Below are positions 22,602-33,031 of a DNA stretch of 64,000 nucleotides, one piece after another. Under the pieces are notes generated by a model, which worked only from the letters and a program-made list of their open reading frames with translations, made no database searches and was not told the DNA's origin. Positions within the stretch are counted from its first letter, which is position 1. Every line of letters begins with the position of its first letter. The DNA is from Desarmillaria ectypa (Eukaryota; Basidiomycota; Agaricomycetes; Agaricales; Physalacriaceae). A program made the position numbers and the translations under genes. The DNA is taken from contig JAUDYN010000005.1 in assembly GCA_030407005.1 (NCBI GenBank), positions 2,232,001 through 2,296,000 on the forward strand. Reading direction: 5' to 3'.

Positions 22602-23601
22602 TGATGTATCCTCTGTCCCCAACCACCACCCCTCTTCCCCCTTCACTATGTCCTCCCCTACAGAAACCCCATCATCAGGATGGATACAACAAGTTTGGCA
22701 TTCACTCAGATAAAAATCTTCCCAACCTACCACATTCCCTTCACCCACCAATCTTCTGATGAGTTCCTGCTGCATAGGTAGAAATCCATTCACATCTCAA
22801 CCTTCAGCCCCAGCCAGCCCTCAAGAGCAGAATGACTCTCCACAGCTGAGGAATATAGCAGGGAGCTACAGACTAGATTTCAAACCCCCAGTGATTCACT
22901 CTCACCCTATGTGCCTGCTCATTCTACTCCTGCAAGGGTATGATACAGAAATGATGCTGGGATGATGGTACCCCATTCCAACAGTCTCTATGGACCACTG
23001 GGGGCTATATCAAGACTCTCAACCAATGCTCAAGGCTATCTACTCCCACTCCAATCCTGGCCTACTAATGAGGAGAGCAGCAACTCCAGTTTCTCACTCT
23101 CCCTCATTGAGCTTTTAGATAATGCCTTATCCACCCCCACTCCCTAAGCTGAAAATGACCTCTTTAATGCCTGAGGCCTCAACTACAAGTGGCCAGAGCT
23201 TGCTGACAGCAACCAGAGAAACCTTGGACCATTCCACACCAAAGCCTGGGAACTCTAATGACAAGATGTTGAGGCCAGAATCCTATAGCCAGGAATTTGT
23301 CCCAAGATGGATGAGTACCTCACCCTCAATCAAGGAGATCCCATTCAAGGCCCCAGTGCCAGTGCCAGCACCACTATATGCACCAGGATATATGCCAATT
23401 AGAACTGTAGCCTATACTCCCTATCAGCAGGGGATAGACTACCAGGCTTATGATCCAGGACAGCCAATAAACAGTGGGAATTTGAATGCACCCTATTAGT
23501 CCTTGCCTGTAGGGAGGGAGATTGGCCAGACCTTGACAGCTGGGAGTAATTCTAGATTTGATCACTTTACATATAATTATGGTATTTATTCAAGGCTAGA
23601 A

Positions 23602-24008
23602 TGTTATGATTTTTCCATTTATCTTATCTTATCTTATCTGATCTCATCATATCCATGACACTGCACATCTAATCCCAGTCAGTATCGATGTATTCACCAA
23701 TGACCACCCCATTCCTTGATGATTCATACCCCAGTTCATTCCTATTCATCCATGATCCATCCAATTCACACACTGTCTCCTCATGGACTATACCATTTCA
23801 TCTATTAATAATGCCATACTTTCAGTATATAAGTAGAGTAGTTTTCATGATTGTACTCTACCTTTCAACTAAATTAGATTCATATATCTTCTACTGCACC
23901 ACACCAAAGACTAAAGTCAACCTCTCATTAACAGGTGATTGTCCGAACACAAGAAAGCCTAGAGAGACACTTACATCCCAAGTCACATGTATAGACAGGG
24001 TCCTAACA
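23602..24008 (+). mobile_element. solo LTR L inside element G
   Basis: A 407-bp LTR, TGTTATGATTTTTCC to GGTCCTAACA, with no internal region attached. It is flanked by perfect 5-bp target duplications TAGAA (23597-23601 and 24009-24013). Its ends match the D/K LTR subfamily (GACAGGGTCCTAACA). It interrupts the gag N-terminal region of element G, so it arrived later. Solo LTRs arise by recombination between the two LTRs of one element. Confidence 0.85.
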
Positions 24009-24539
24009 TAGAAGCATATCAGCCTAAATATATCTCCCTTTTTCAGTATAATTATCCCATGGACACCCTTCTAAACTATCTATGACCCCTTCCTGACTTG
24101 CTGCCACCAGTGCTAATAAGCCAAATTTGGCAACATAGCATCTATCTCATCAAGGAAGAAGCCTTCTGTTCACAGGAGCTGAAGAAGACCCTAGCCTCAG
24201 TACAGCATTCACAGAACCACCACAACTGACCCCCAAAGAATGCCTGCAATAGACTAAAGAGAAATTAGCCCAAAATGATCAGAGAGTTGACAAAATAAAG
24301 CAGGAGCTTGCTGAAGCTAAAACACAATAGAAGTTCATGCCATGATCTAGCAATTTCCTGCCAAAGGAAAATAGCCAGATTGAGAATGTCTCTGGAACAC
24401 ACCTCCTAATCTGCCACTCCACCCTGATTGGTACTCTATCTCACACTCACCCCCAGACTGGGTGCCCCCTGATCCCATTCTCCACCCAGTCAGTAATGCC
24501 TCTGATGGTGCCTCCTATCTCAATATTAAGCCCATACTA

Positions 24540-25453
24540 GTTTAACCCCTGAAACCTTTTAAGAGAGAGCATAATGACATTGAACAGTTCATAGGTGATT
24601 GTATTGCCTATTTTGAGGTTTTCTGGCATTATTTTCAGCTACTGTCTAACTTAGTACTATTTGCCACCTCACATTTCAAAGAGGCTGCCAAAGACTGATG
24701 GGTGTATAAGTGCTCTGAATATTGGGTACCCACCAGCAATACTGGAATTACTGCCCACTTCTGATATCTGGGCTGGGATAACTTTGTGAAACTCATCACT
24801 CAGCAGTTTCATAATCCTGCTATTGAGAAAGTCCATGAGAAGAGGTGTTCAACCTGCATATAAGAAGTCAGCCCACCAGTCACTACTTCTAGAAGCTAGA
24901 AGAAGAAGCCAAACTTGCAGAACAATGTACTAATGAGAATGAGTGTGATATGATAGTAAAGACAGTACAATTAAAAGTTCCTAGCTCCTATACATCCTTT
25001 ATCTCTAATATGAGTGTAAATATCCTGCACACCTATCCCAAATGGAAAGAGTGAATCCTCCAGATATACAAGGAACACCAATGAAAGTGGGTCTTTGACC
25101 AAACCACAGGCATTCTATGCAACAATCAGAAACAAGAGGACTGCTAACCCTAACCAAACTCCAACAGCAAGACCACTGCTGGGGTGACAAGTTTATCAGC
25201 AGTCAAGCTCACTGCCAATTTGGAAGCAGTCTGTGATACCATTATAGGAAGATGGACCATATATGGCAGTCAAGGATAGCTAATGGAAATTGACTGATGG
25301 AAGGCAGAAGGAAGATGTTTTTGATGCAATAAGAAGGGCCATATAGCCAAAGATTGCCCAAAGAAGAAAGAGTTCCAAGATGTATGATCATTAGTAATAG
25401 TATTGAAGAACAAGGAGAAAATAGACTCAAAAGTTGAGGAGGTAAAAGAATAG
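24540..25453 (+). pseudogene. gag core and zinc-knuckle of element G, stop-riddled
   Basis: Alignable by eye with the cleaner gag of element 2: HNDIEQFIGDCIAYFEVF, LVLFATSHFKEAAKD, WDNFVKLITQQFHNPAIEKVHEK and the zinc-knuckle remnant GHIAKDCPKKKEF near 25350, whose first cysteine pair is partly lost. It ends at TAG 25451-25453, aligned with the gag stop in three other copies. Several in-frame stops make it non-functional. Confidence 0.7.
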
Positions 25454-25478
25454 GTCATCAAGGGCTTGATTCTCCTTT
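25443..25478 (+). other. gag-end signal (A AAA GAA TAG plus hairpin), element G
   Basis: The sequence TAAAAGAATAGGTC is followed by a stem of AAGGG...CTCCTT. It aligns with 30801-30837 (H), 43611-43646 (element 2, minus) and 53484-53518 (element 4, minus). The frame that continues downstream is -1 to gag. It is a candidate frameshift site; see findings. Confidence 0.4.
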
Positions 25479-26569
25479 GATGACCTAAAATCATACTGGT
25501 GCACTCTCATCCTCTGCTGGTGGAACTTATACTACATTTTCAAATACCCATATAACTATGCATATTCTCACCAAGGACAATATTACTGCTTCTAATGTTT
25601 CTCACACAATTAGCAAACCAGAATTAGAATCAAACTATCAGAACTATTATGATATGCTATTAAGTAGCAGCAACATGATTATTTACAATGAATCCCACCT
25701 CTTTGATGAAGCATGGGTCATACTAGATGGTGCTGGGACTGCAATATGAGCTATGCTCAGGATAGAGGCAAGTAGATAGGATACTCTCAGATCTCCAAAG
25801 TCAAAAACCCCCATGCTCCTCAGGGAGCCAAGTCATACTTTGCCAGGGCCTGTGAAGGAAGTCTCAAGCATCCACTAAGGCTAAACACCCTGGAGAAACC
25901 CCAATGATGCCACAAAAGTGACCACTTCCTGAGCCAGTAACTCTGGGAGAGGTTTCAGTGAGTCACCAGGTCTAAAAGAAGCAGGAAAAGCTGAACAGTC
26001 CAAACTGACAACCTGGGCCCTACCTACTATTCCAGAGCAACTCTTTGCCATGTGGAACAGCTCTTCTAGAAACCACAACTCCTGCTCTGACTACTCTCCA
26101 TCAGGCACTAGTACAGCCAAAGAAGAGAAAGGATCTGCTAGTGCCCAGGTGGTAAAAAAGGAGCCCAGAGTTATCCTAGTTGAAGTACCTGATGAGAATA
26201 ATGATACCACCTTTCTTCTTTAGAAAAAAAGACAGCCCCAAACTAAAGAATCAGTGACCAAACCTAACAAGGGAGTGCCTACTGATACTTGGTATAAATT
26301 ATTCAGGATAGATTGGATCTTACATGTGGTCTAGACTGCAAAAACCAGGACAAACACTAGGGCTGCCCTCTTATTATAGGTACACCCCAAGCATACTGAG
26401 GAAATCACTGATGAGCTCATTCAAGAGTTACAACACAAGGGCAAAAATGCCAGAGAACAACTCTTCAAGCTCTATAAACTAATCTGCTATATCTGGAGCA
26501 TGAAGGGTATGAGGCACAACTTCATGGTAGAAGTATAGCTAGCCCCATACACTGGAACACAGACCCTCT

Positions 26570-27822
26570 CTGCCAAAGCACTACTTGATAGTGGCTGTAC
26601 TGGCAGTTCTATCAATCATTCCTATATCTTGGAATACAGTCTCAATATCCAAAAAGCCACTACCCTCATCCCTGTCTATAATACTGATAAAACCTGCAAT
26701 AAGGTAGGTGATATCACTGAATTTGTGGAATTATGCATGATCATTGGAGATCATAATGAACAAATAGACCTAGTGGTCACTGACCTCAGCTCCAAGGCTA
26801 TCTATCTGAGTCACAACTGGCTAAAACACCACAATCCAGTAATCAATTGGAGGACTGGTATAATAATTTTCAGATGCTGTCAGTATATAAAAAATCCCCT
26901 TCCACTCTCAGATGCAGATGATGACAACAATTGGGATGAGAAATTAGAGGATGGTGAGACCATCCTCACTGTCAATATGCAAGAGGAATCAATCATCTGC
27001 ACCATCCACCATGCCAATAATCTTACTACTGCTGCCAATGTGGAAAAACCAAGAAAGATGTTTGAGGAGCTTGTGCCTCCATGGTATCAGAGTTTCCAGA
27101 ATCTATTCTCTAAAGAAAACTTCAATGAATGCCTAGAGCAGAAACTGTGAGACCACACCATCAAGCTGGTGCCTAATGCAAAGTTGACACTTGATTGCAA
27201 GGTCTATCCTCTGAACCAAAATGAGTAAGAACAACTTGATAAATTCCTCAATGAAAATCTCAAATTCAGACATATTCATCTCTCAAAGTCACCCTTTGCT
27301 TCCTCTTTTTTCTTTGTCAAAAAGAAGGATGGGTCTCTCTGTCCTGTTCAGGACTATTGAAAGTTAAATGAAATGACCATTAAGAACAGATATCCTCTTC
27401 CCCTTATTTCTGAACTCATTGATAAGCTGTGTGGTGCCAAATACTTCTCAAAGCTAGATATGCATTGGGGATACAACAATATCCAAATTTGTGAAGGTGA
27501 TGAAGAAAAAGCTGCCTTCTGCATAAATTGTGGACTATTCAAACTCATTGTCATGTTCTTCAGATTGACTAACTCCCCCACAATCTTTCAATGGATGATG
27601 AATGACATTTTCTGTGATCTCATTGCTAAAGAAAAAGTCACCATTTATTTAGACAACATCCTGATTTTCACAAACAGACTTGACAAACACCAACAAATTG
27701 TGCACTGTATCCTCCAATGACTGCATGATAATAAAAATTTCCTCAAGGCTGAGAAATGCAAGTTTGAGATTCTGGAAACTGAGTATCTAGGCATAATTAT
27801 CAGCTAAGACTCAGTATGAATG
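26570..27822 (+). pseudogene. pol of element G: protease and reverse transcriptase, truncated
   Basis: Protease signature LLDSGCTGSSIN near 26583-26620, then NTDKTCNKVGDITEFVELC and HNWLKHHNPVINW. RT follows after a linker ([12 protein letters not shown], [20 protein letters not shown]) with SKLDMHWGYNN, MFFRLTNSPTIFQWMMNDIF and the active site YLDNIL, where Asn replaces the second catalytic Asp of YLDD. Stops interrupt it (for example at 27149 and 27358). Broken by LTR H at 27823 just after EYLGIIIS. Confidence 0.75.
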
Positions 27823-28206
27823 TGTTATGATTTTTTTCATTTTTCAGACCTTATCTTCCATTCAATCAACTAAATCACTATTGCTCATCTAATCCACCAA
27901 TCATCCATGCTTTCCACTAACTATAAATTGTCTCACTATGACTGTTCAATTACTACATCCCTTCCTCACCACTCATGCATAGATTACTCATAGACTATTC
28001 TATATTTAGCTTTTCCCTTTATATATATAAGTAGCATAGCTATCACCATATATTTCACATCTTTCAACTAAAGTTTATCTTCATACCACATACTCTCCAC
28101 ATAAAGATTAGAAGACCAAAGCTGTAACCTAAGGGTGATTGTTCAAACATGAGACAGCCTAAAGAATTATATATGTCTGCAGATCATATGGACCATGAGT
28201 CTAACA
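27823..28206 (+). mobile_element. LTR H, 5' LTR of Gypsy element H
   Basis: 384 bp, from TGTTATGATTTTTTTC to GAGTCTAACA, lying inside RT of element G. It retains tatatataagtagcatag (TATA region) and GTGATTGTTCAAACATGAGACAGCC. It is CG-depleted. The membrane leader of H follows at the same spacing (57 nt) as in G. Confidence 0.8.
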
Positions 28207-28263
28207 ATTAGTTGAAAGATTCACCTCTGCCTCTTCACCATCAGCTGCAAAGAGACAACTTGT

Positions 28264-28395
28264 ATGACAAACAAACCACAACAGAAATAAACCATTGCCC
28301 TTAGCATCACCATCAGCAGTGCTTTTCTACTTATATTCTTTACCATGCTCATATTTTTAATGTGGAGAGAACAAATCCATAACTATCTATGCTGA
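28264..28395 (+). pseudogene. Gypsy leader with membrane segment (element H copy)
   Basis: 44 codons including stop, the same length as the element G copy. It reads MTNKPQQK, an in-frame TAA, then TIALSITISSAFLLIFFTML and IFLMWREQIHNYLC. The hydrophobic core and the EQI-NYLC end match the G copy residue for residue in places, although the DNA has diverged. Confidence 0.5.
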
Positions 28396-29377
28396 TGAAG
28401 GGTTCTACAACCACAGCCCCCACCACCATTCTCTCTCCATTATGTTCTACCCAGGAGACCAACCCCTGTAAGGGTGGATCTAGCAAGTCTGGCATTCTCT
28501 CAGGAGGAGGACCTCCTCTGCTATAGGATCACCTTTATCCTTCAGTCTTCTGATGAATTCCTCATGTATAGGGAGAACTAACCCCCCCAGCATGACAGGC
28601 TGAAATGACCCTCCACTGCAGAGGAATACATGTGGAACCTATGAGTTAGGTTCAGAACCCCCAGCCATTCATCTCCCCCTTACATGCCCACCTGACCAAC
28701 ACATGCAAAGTTATAATATACAAACAATGCTGGGATGAGTATACCCTATCCCAATCACTCATACAGCCCCTGAGCCACCACCCAGGAGTGTATCTCTTGG
28801 CCAACAAATGGGGAGAATAGTGACTCCTCATTCTCTCTCCCTCTCTTCAAGGTCCCCAGTGACTCCCATCCTCCCACCACTCTCTGAAATGCTGATGACC
28901 CCCTCAACCCTGAGGGCTCAGATTTTGAGTGGCCAGAGCTCACCAATACTGACTGAGTCCTTCTCAGTCTCTTCTGCAGTGAAGCTTAGGAGCTTCAAAG
29001 AAGCAATATTGAGGCTAGAACTGTCTGGCTAGGAATTCATCCAGACATGAATGAGTATCTGGCTCTCAACAGAGGAGAACCAATTTGAGGCCCTAGGACC
29101 AGTGCCACTATCCACACCAGGATATACACCAACCAAAACTGCAAGCTATATCCCCCAGCCACAGGAGACTGGGTACCAGAGCTATGCTCCAGAATAGAGG
29201 AGGAGCAGTGGGAACTGGAATATGTTCTTTGGATATTGGCCTGAAGAGAGAGAGACCAGCCAGATCTTGATGGAAGGGAGATCAGATTTTGAGAATTTTA
29301 CATATAACATAGGATATTATACTGGGCTGGAAAGATACCAGCCCCAATACATGCCATTACCAAACTACCCCCCTGAT

Positions 29378-29421
29378 ATGCCAATATACTAATCCTGACA
29401 TGCCAATATACTAATCCTGAC
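29378..29421 (+). repeat. 22-bp tandem duplication
   Basis: Two adjacent exact copies of a 22-bp unit (atgccaatatactaatcctgac) at 29378-29399 and 29400-29421, inside the gag N-terminal region of element H. A local slippage event; no function implied. Confidence 0.85.
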
Positions 29422-30800
29422 CCCTTCCAGACTCACTATTCCACACAGTGGATGTAAATATATTGCCATCTCTGATTGACATCTTTTATCATCAGAATCT
29501 GATCAGCTGACCTCAGCAATCAGGCTTTTACTCCCATCAGAGAAGAAGCCTTCTGTTTTCAGGAGTGGGAGAAGATCCTGGAACCAGTTTGAGCTCTGCA
29601 GACTCACCATGACCAACTGTAAAAGAGTGGTTGCAATTGGCTAGAGAATAACTGGCTCAAAAGGAATGATAGATAGAAGAAATTCATCAAGAACTAGAAG
29701 AAGCCAAGACCACACAGAACCTCCACACTGACATCTGGCAACTCCCAAGTAAAGGAAAATAGCCAGAACATGGAAGAAAGTGGGAAGTGCCAAAAGAACT
29801 GCCCTCTCAATCTGACTGATACTCCATTCTATGATCCCCCCCTCCCCTGACAAGCCCCCTGGATTCATACCCAAATCCTGTCAGAAATATGCCCAATAAG
29901 GCTCTCTATCTGAATATCAAGCTCATCCTAGTCTAACCCCTAAAACTGTTCAAAGGCAATTGCATCATCTATTTTGAAGTTTTCTGGCACTACTTTCAGT
30001 TGCCATCACATCTGGTCTTATTCACAATCTCCCACTTTGAAGGACCAGCAAAAGACTGGTGGGTTTATAAGAGACTCAAATACTGGATCATAGACAGTCT
30101 AGATGGAACTGCCCCCCATTTCTAATATCTGAACTGGGAGGAGTTCATCAAACTTATTATGCAACAATTCTAGGACCCCACTATCAAAGAGATCCATAAA
30201 AAGAAGATGTTTGATCTTCACATGGGTATGCAACCAGCAAGCTATTATTTTCAGAAGTTGAAAGAGGAAGCCAAACTAGCCAGATGATGAACAGATAAAA
30301 ATGAATGTGACACTATGGTAAAGGCAGTATGACTAGGAGTACCCAGCTCCTACACCACCTTCATTTCCAATATGGGCATCAACACCCTGCATTCATATCC
30401 AGAATAGAAAGAGCGGATTCTCTGCATGCACAAAGAATGCCAATGCAAGTGGGTCTTCAACCAAACTGCCAGATTTCCCTGCAACAACCAAAAGAAGGAC
30501 AGGCCACACTCCCAAACTCACCCCAGCAGCAAACAAACTGCTGGAGCATCAAGTTCATCAGCTCCAAAGCCAATGACAAATGTGGATCCCAGATGGGATA
30601 CAACTACTGGGAGATAGATAATATATGGCAGGCAAGGACAGCCAATGGAGGTTGACTGATGAAAGGTGGAAGGTTGATGCTTTCAGTGTAATGAGAAGAG
30701 CTATATGGCCAAAGATTGCCTAAAAAAGAAGGAGTATAGGAATGTCTGATTGATGACAGTCACTAAAGAGGAAGAGAAAAGCAACATGAAGGTGGAAGAG

Positions 30801-30837
30801 ATAAAAGAGTAGGTTGCCAAGGGCTCAATTCCTCTTG
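30801..30837 (+). other. gag-end signal (A AAA GAG TAG plus hairpin), element H
   Basis: ATAAAAGAGTAGGTTGC followed by CAAGGG, an 8-nt loop and CTCTTG, a 6-bp stem with one G-T pair. Aligned with the other three copies listed at 25443. Confidence 0.4.
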
Positions 30838-31189
30838 CATGACCAAGCTCTAATTGGTGCATCTCCAGTCTCCACCAGTCAGTCTCATGTATTATCTGTA
30901 GGATGATTTATACATATGCACATTCTAAAAAATGACTTTGTTTTTACTCTGAACACACTGAAAGAATCAAAAGCAACAAACCAGTATCACCCACTGACCA
31001 AGTGTGATGACACTACAATCTACCAAATTTTGCTCCTCCAATGAAGTATAAGATATGCTAGATGGTGCTGGCACTGCAATATGAACAACATTCAGGACAG
31101 AGACAAGTAGATAAGATACCCTTGGGCCTCTGAAGTCAAAAGTCTCAGCACTCTCAAAGGGGTTAAGTCCTGCTTTGCCAGAGCCTGTA

Positions 31190-31611
31190 TGTTAGACTCA
31201 TATTCCATGTGATCTGCAGACATGCATAAACCTAAGAGCTGTCTTATGTTCAGACAATCACTCCAAGGATACAGCTATGGTCTTCTGATCTTATGAAGAG
31301 GATATAGTATAGAAAAGAACTTTAGTTGAAAGATAGAGAGTATACAGAGTAAACTACCCAACTTATATACTAGAGTAAGGCTAAATATACATTGAGAATC
31401 ATGAGATGTTCATGCAGGAAATGAGGGAGATAGTGTGCTTGTCACACAACCATGATGAGAGTATTGTGCAGCATTACAACAGGTAACCATGAGTATAGGA
31501 AGCCTGATGTTGGATAAGGGATCAAATATGGGGACTTGATACAATGGGGATCAGATAAGATGAGGCAATTAGATAAGATGAGATAAGATGTGAAATAGAA
31601 AAATCATAACA
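31190..31611 (-). mobile_element. solo LTR I inside element H
   Basis: A 422-bp LTR in minus orientation (plus strand begins TGTTAGACTCAT and ends ATCATAACA). Flanks are CTGTA (31185-31189) and CTGTG (31612-31616), one transition apart. The homologous uninterrupted sequence in element G (GCCTGTGAAGGAAGTCTCAAG, about 25850) shows the empty site, confirming that CTGTG was the target. Confidence 0.85.
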
Positions 31612-32595
31612 CTGTGGAGGATATTTCAAGTGCCTACCAAGACCAAACAATGCAGGGACCCTCCAAAGATGCTGCAAAAGTGACCACTTTTCAAGTCACT
31701 GACCCAGCATTCTGAACTGGACCATATGACTTGAAGGAAACAGGGAAGACCAAACCATTAGCACCAATAACCTGAGTCAACTCTGCTGGCCCTGAGTGAC
31801 CCTTCACCATGAGGACCAGCATCTACAGAAAATGTGGACCAGCTTCTCAAACTCCATCAAAGGGTATTGACATTCCATTGGATGACAAGAAAGCCAAAAA
31901 AACAGACAGGATATGCTAGTGTCCAGATGGTAAAAAGAGGGCATAAGGTTACCATCATTGAGGTACCTGACAAAGAAGATGATATGGCTTTTCTTCTTTG
32001 GAAAAAACAGCATGTGATGAAGGAAAGATCCTGAACACCTGAGGTATACCCTAATAAGGGGGTACCTAATCACATTTAGTACAAACTATTTAAAGTCAAT
32101 TGGACACTGCATACCATTTAAACTGCTAAAACTTCAGCCACTGCCAAAGCTGCCCTCTCTATATGGATGCATTCTAAATAACTTGGAGAAATCACTAAAG
32201 AGCTCATCAAGAGTTTATAGAACAAAGAGAGTAATACTTGAGAGCATCTCTATAAACTCTGAGAATCCATCTGATATATTTGAAGGACCAAAAGTTCTGA
32301 TAGAGACTTTATGGTTGATGTATCACTGGCCCCATGCACAGGAAAAAGGACTCTCTCCATCAGAGCACTACTTGATAGTGGCTGCATGGGAAGCTCTATC
32401 AATTGATCCTATATTCTCTAACATAACTTGGACATCTGAAAAGCCACTGTCCTCATCCCTGTATACAATGCAGATGGAATCTGCAATAAGGCTGGAGGCA
32501 TCATCAAGTTTGTTGAACTACAAATGACTATAGAAGGACATACTGAACAACTTGACCTTGCAGTCACAGACCTAGATTTCAAAATGGTTTATTTA

Positions 32596-33018
32596 TGTTA
32601 TGTACCGACTTGGGCACGTGACTTGGGACAGTCAGCTGATCTCTCTGGGCCATTACGCATTCGAACGATCACCCAAGATGAGAGATAGAAGCTAATAGTC
32701 TTCTGTGTTGTGTGAACAAGAAGTATATATTTGTAATTTAAACAAGAGATAGAGTACAACTGTCTAGTTTACTCTGTTTATATAGTATTTCTACGGCATT
32801 ATAATTAGATGAAACACTATGGTCCATGCACAAATGGTGTCAAAGTAGGACAATCTGGGAGGATCATAGAACCAATAGAGAATGTCTGGGGTGACAGACA
32901 GTGAGAACGAGGGTTGTAGCTGGTGAATAGCTGGATACAAGTCGGTTTCTTGACTAGATTAGATGGATGAGTCATGGATATGACTCGGATTAGATAAGAT
33001 AATGGAAAAATTGTAACA
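32596..33018 (-). mobile_element. LTR A, 3' LTR of Gypsy element 1
   Basis: 423 bp, minus orientation, TGTTATGTACCG at the left and TTGTAACA at the right. The polypurine tract of element 1 abuts its right end. The left flank ATTTA (32591-32595) matches the right flank of LTR C (46836-46840), so LTRs A and C bound one insertion into element H. Confidence 0.85.
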
Positions 33019-33031
33019 TTACCCCCTTGTT
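33019..33031 (-). other. polypurine tract of element 1
   Basis: Reads AACAAGGGGGTAA on the minus strand, directly next to the LTR. Identical tracts sit at 37393-37405 (element 2, minus) and 61089-61101 (element 5, plus). It is the plus-strand primer site for reverse transcription. Confidence 0.75.

Larger units (their letters stand above)
22413..27822 (+). mobile_element. Gypsy chromovirus element G, decayed, 3' part missing
   Basis: Internal region of element G: membrane leader (22470), proline-rich gag N-terminal region (23122-23499), gag core (about 24540-24860: HNDIEQFIGDCIAYFEVFWHYF), zinc-knuckle remnant (about 25310-25370), gag-end TAG (25451-25453), spacer, protease (about 26580: LLDSGCTGSSIN) and reverse transcriptase up to about 27820. 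Many stops arise at positions where related copies have CGA, CAA or TGG, consistent with C-to-T and G-to-A change. Solo LTR L interrupts it at 23602-24008. LTR H of element H ends the readable pol inside RT at 27822; RNaseH, integrase and the 3' LTR of G are not in the window. Confidence 0.8.
28207..32595 (+). mobile_element. Gypsy element H, first segment (leader, gag, protease start)
   Basis: Carries the leader (28264), gag N-terminal region, gag core (about 29950-30290: CIIYFEVFWHYFQLPSHLVLF, EGPAKDWWVYKR), zinc-knuckle remnant (about 30680-30735: CNEKSYMAKDC), gag-end TAG 30810-30812, and protease (about 32380: LLDSGCMGSSIN). At 32595 it stops after KMVYL inside the protease domain; the reading resumes exactly at 46836 with GHDWLKCYN. 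It contains solo LTR I at 31190-31611 and a 22-bp tandem duplication at 29378. CG-depleted and full of stops. Confidence 0.8.
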
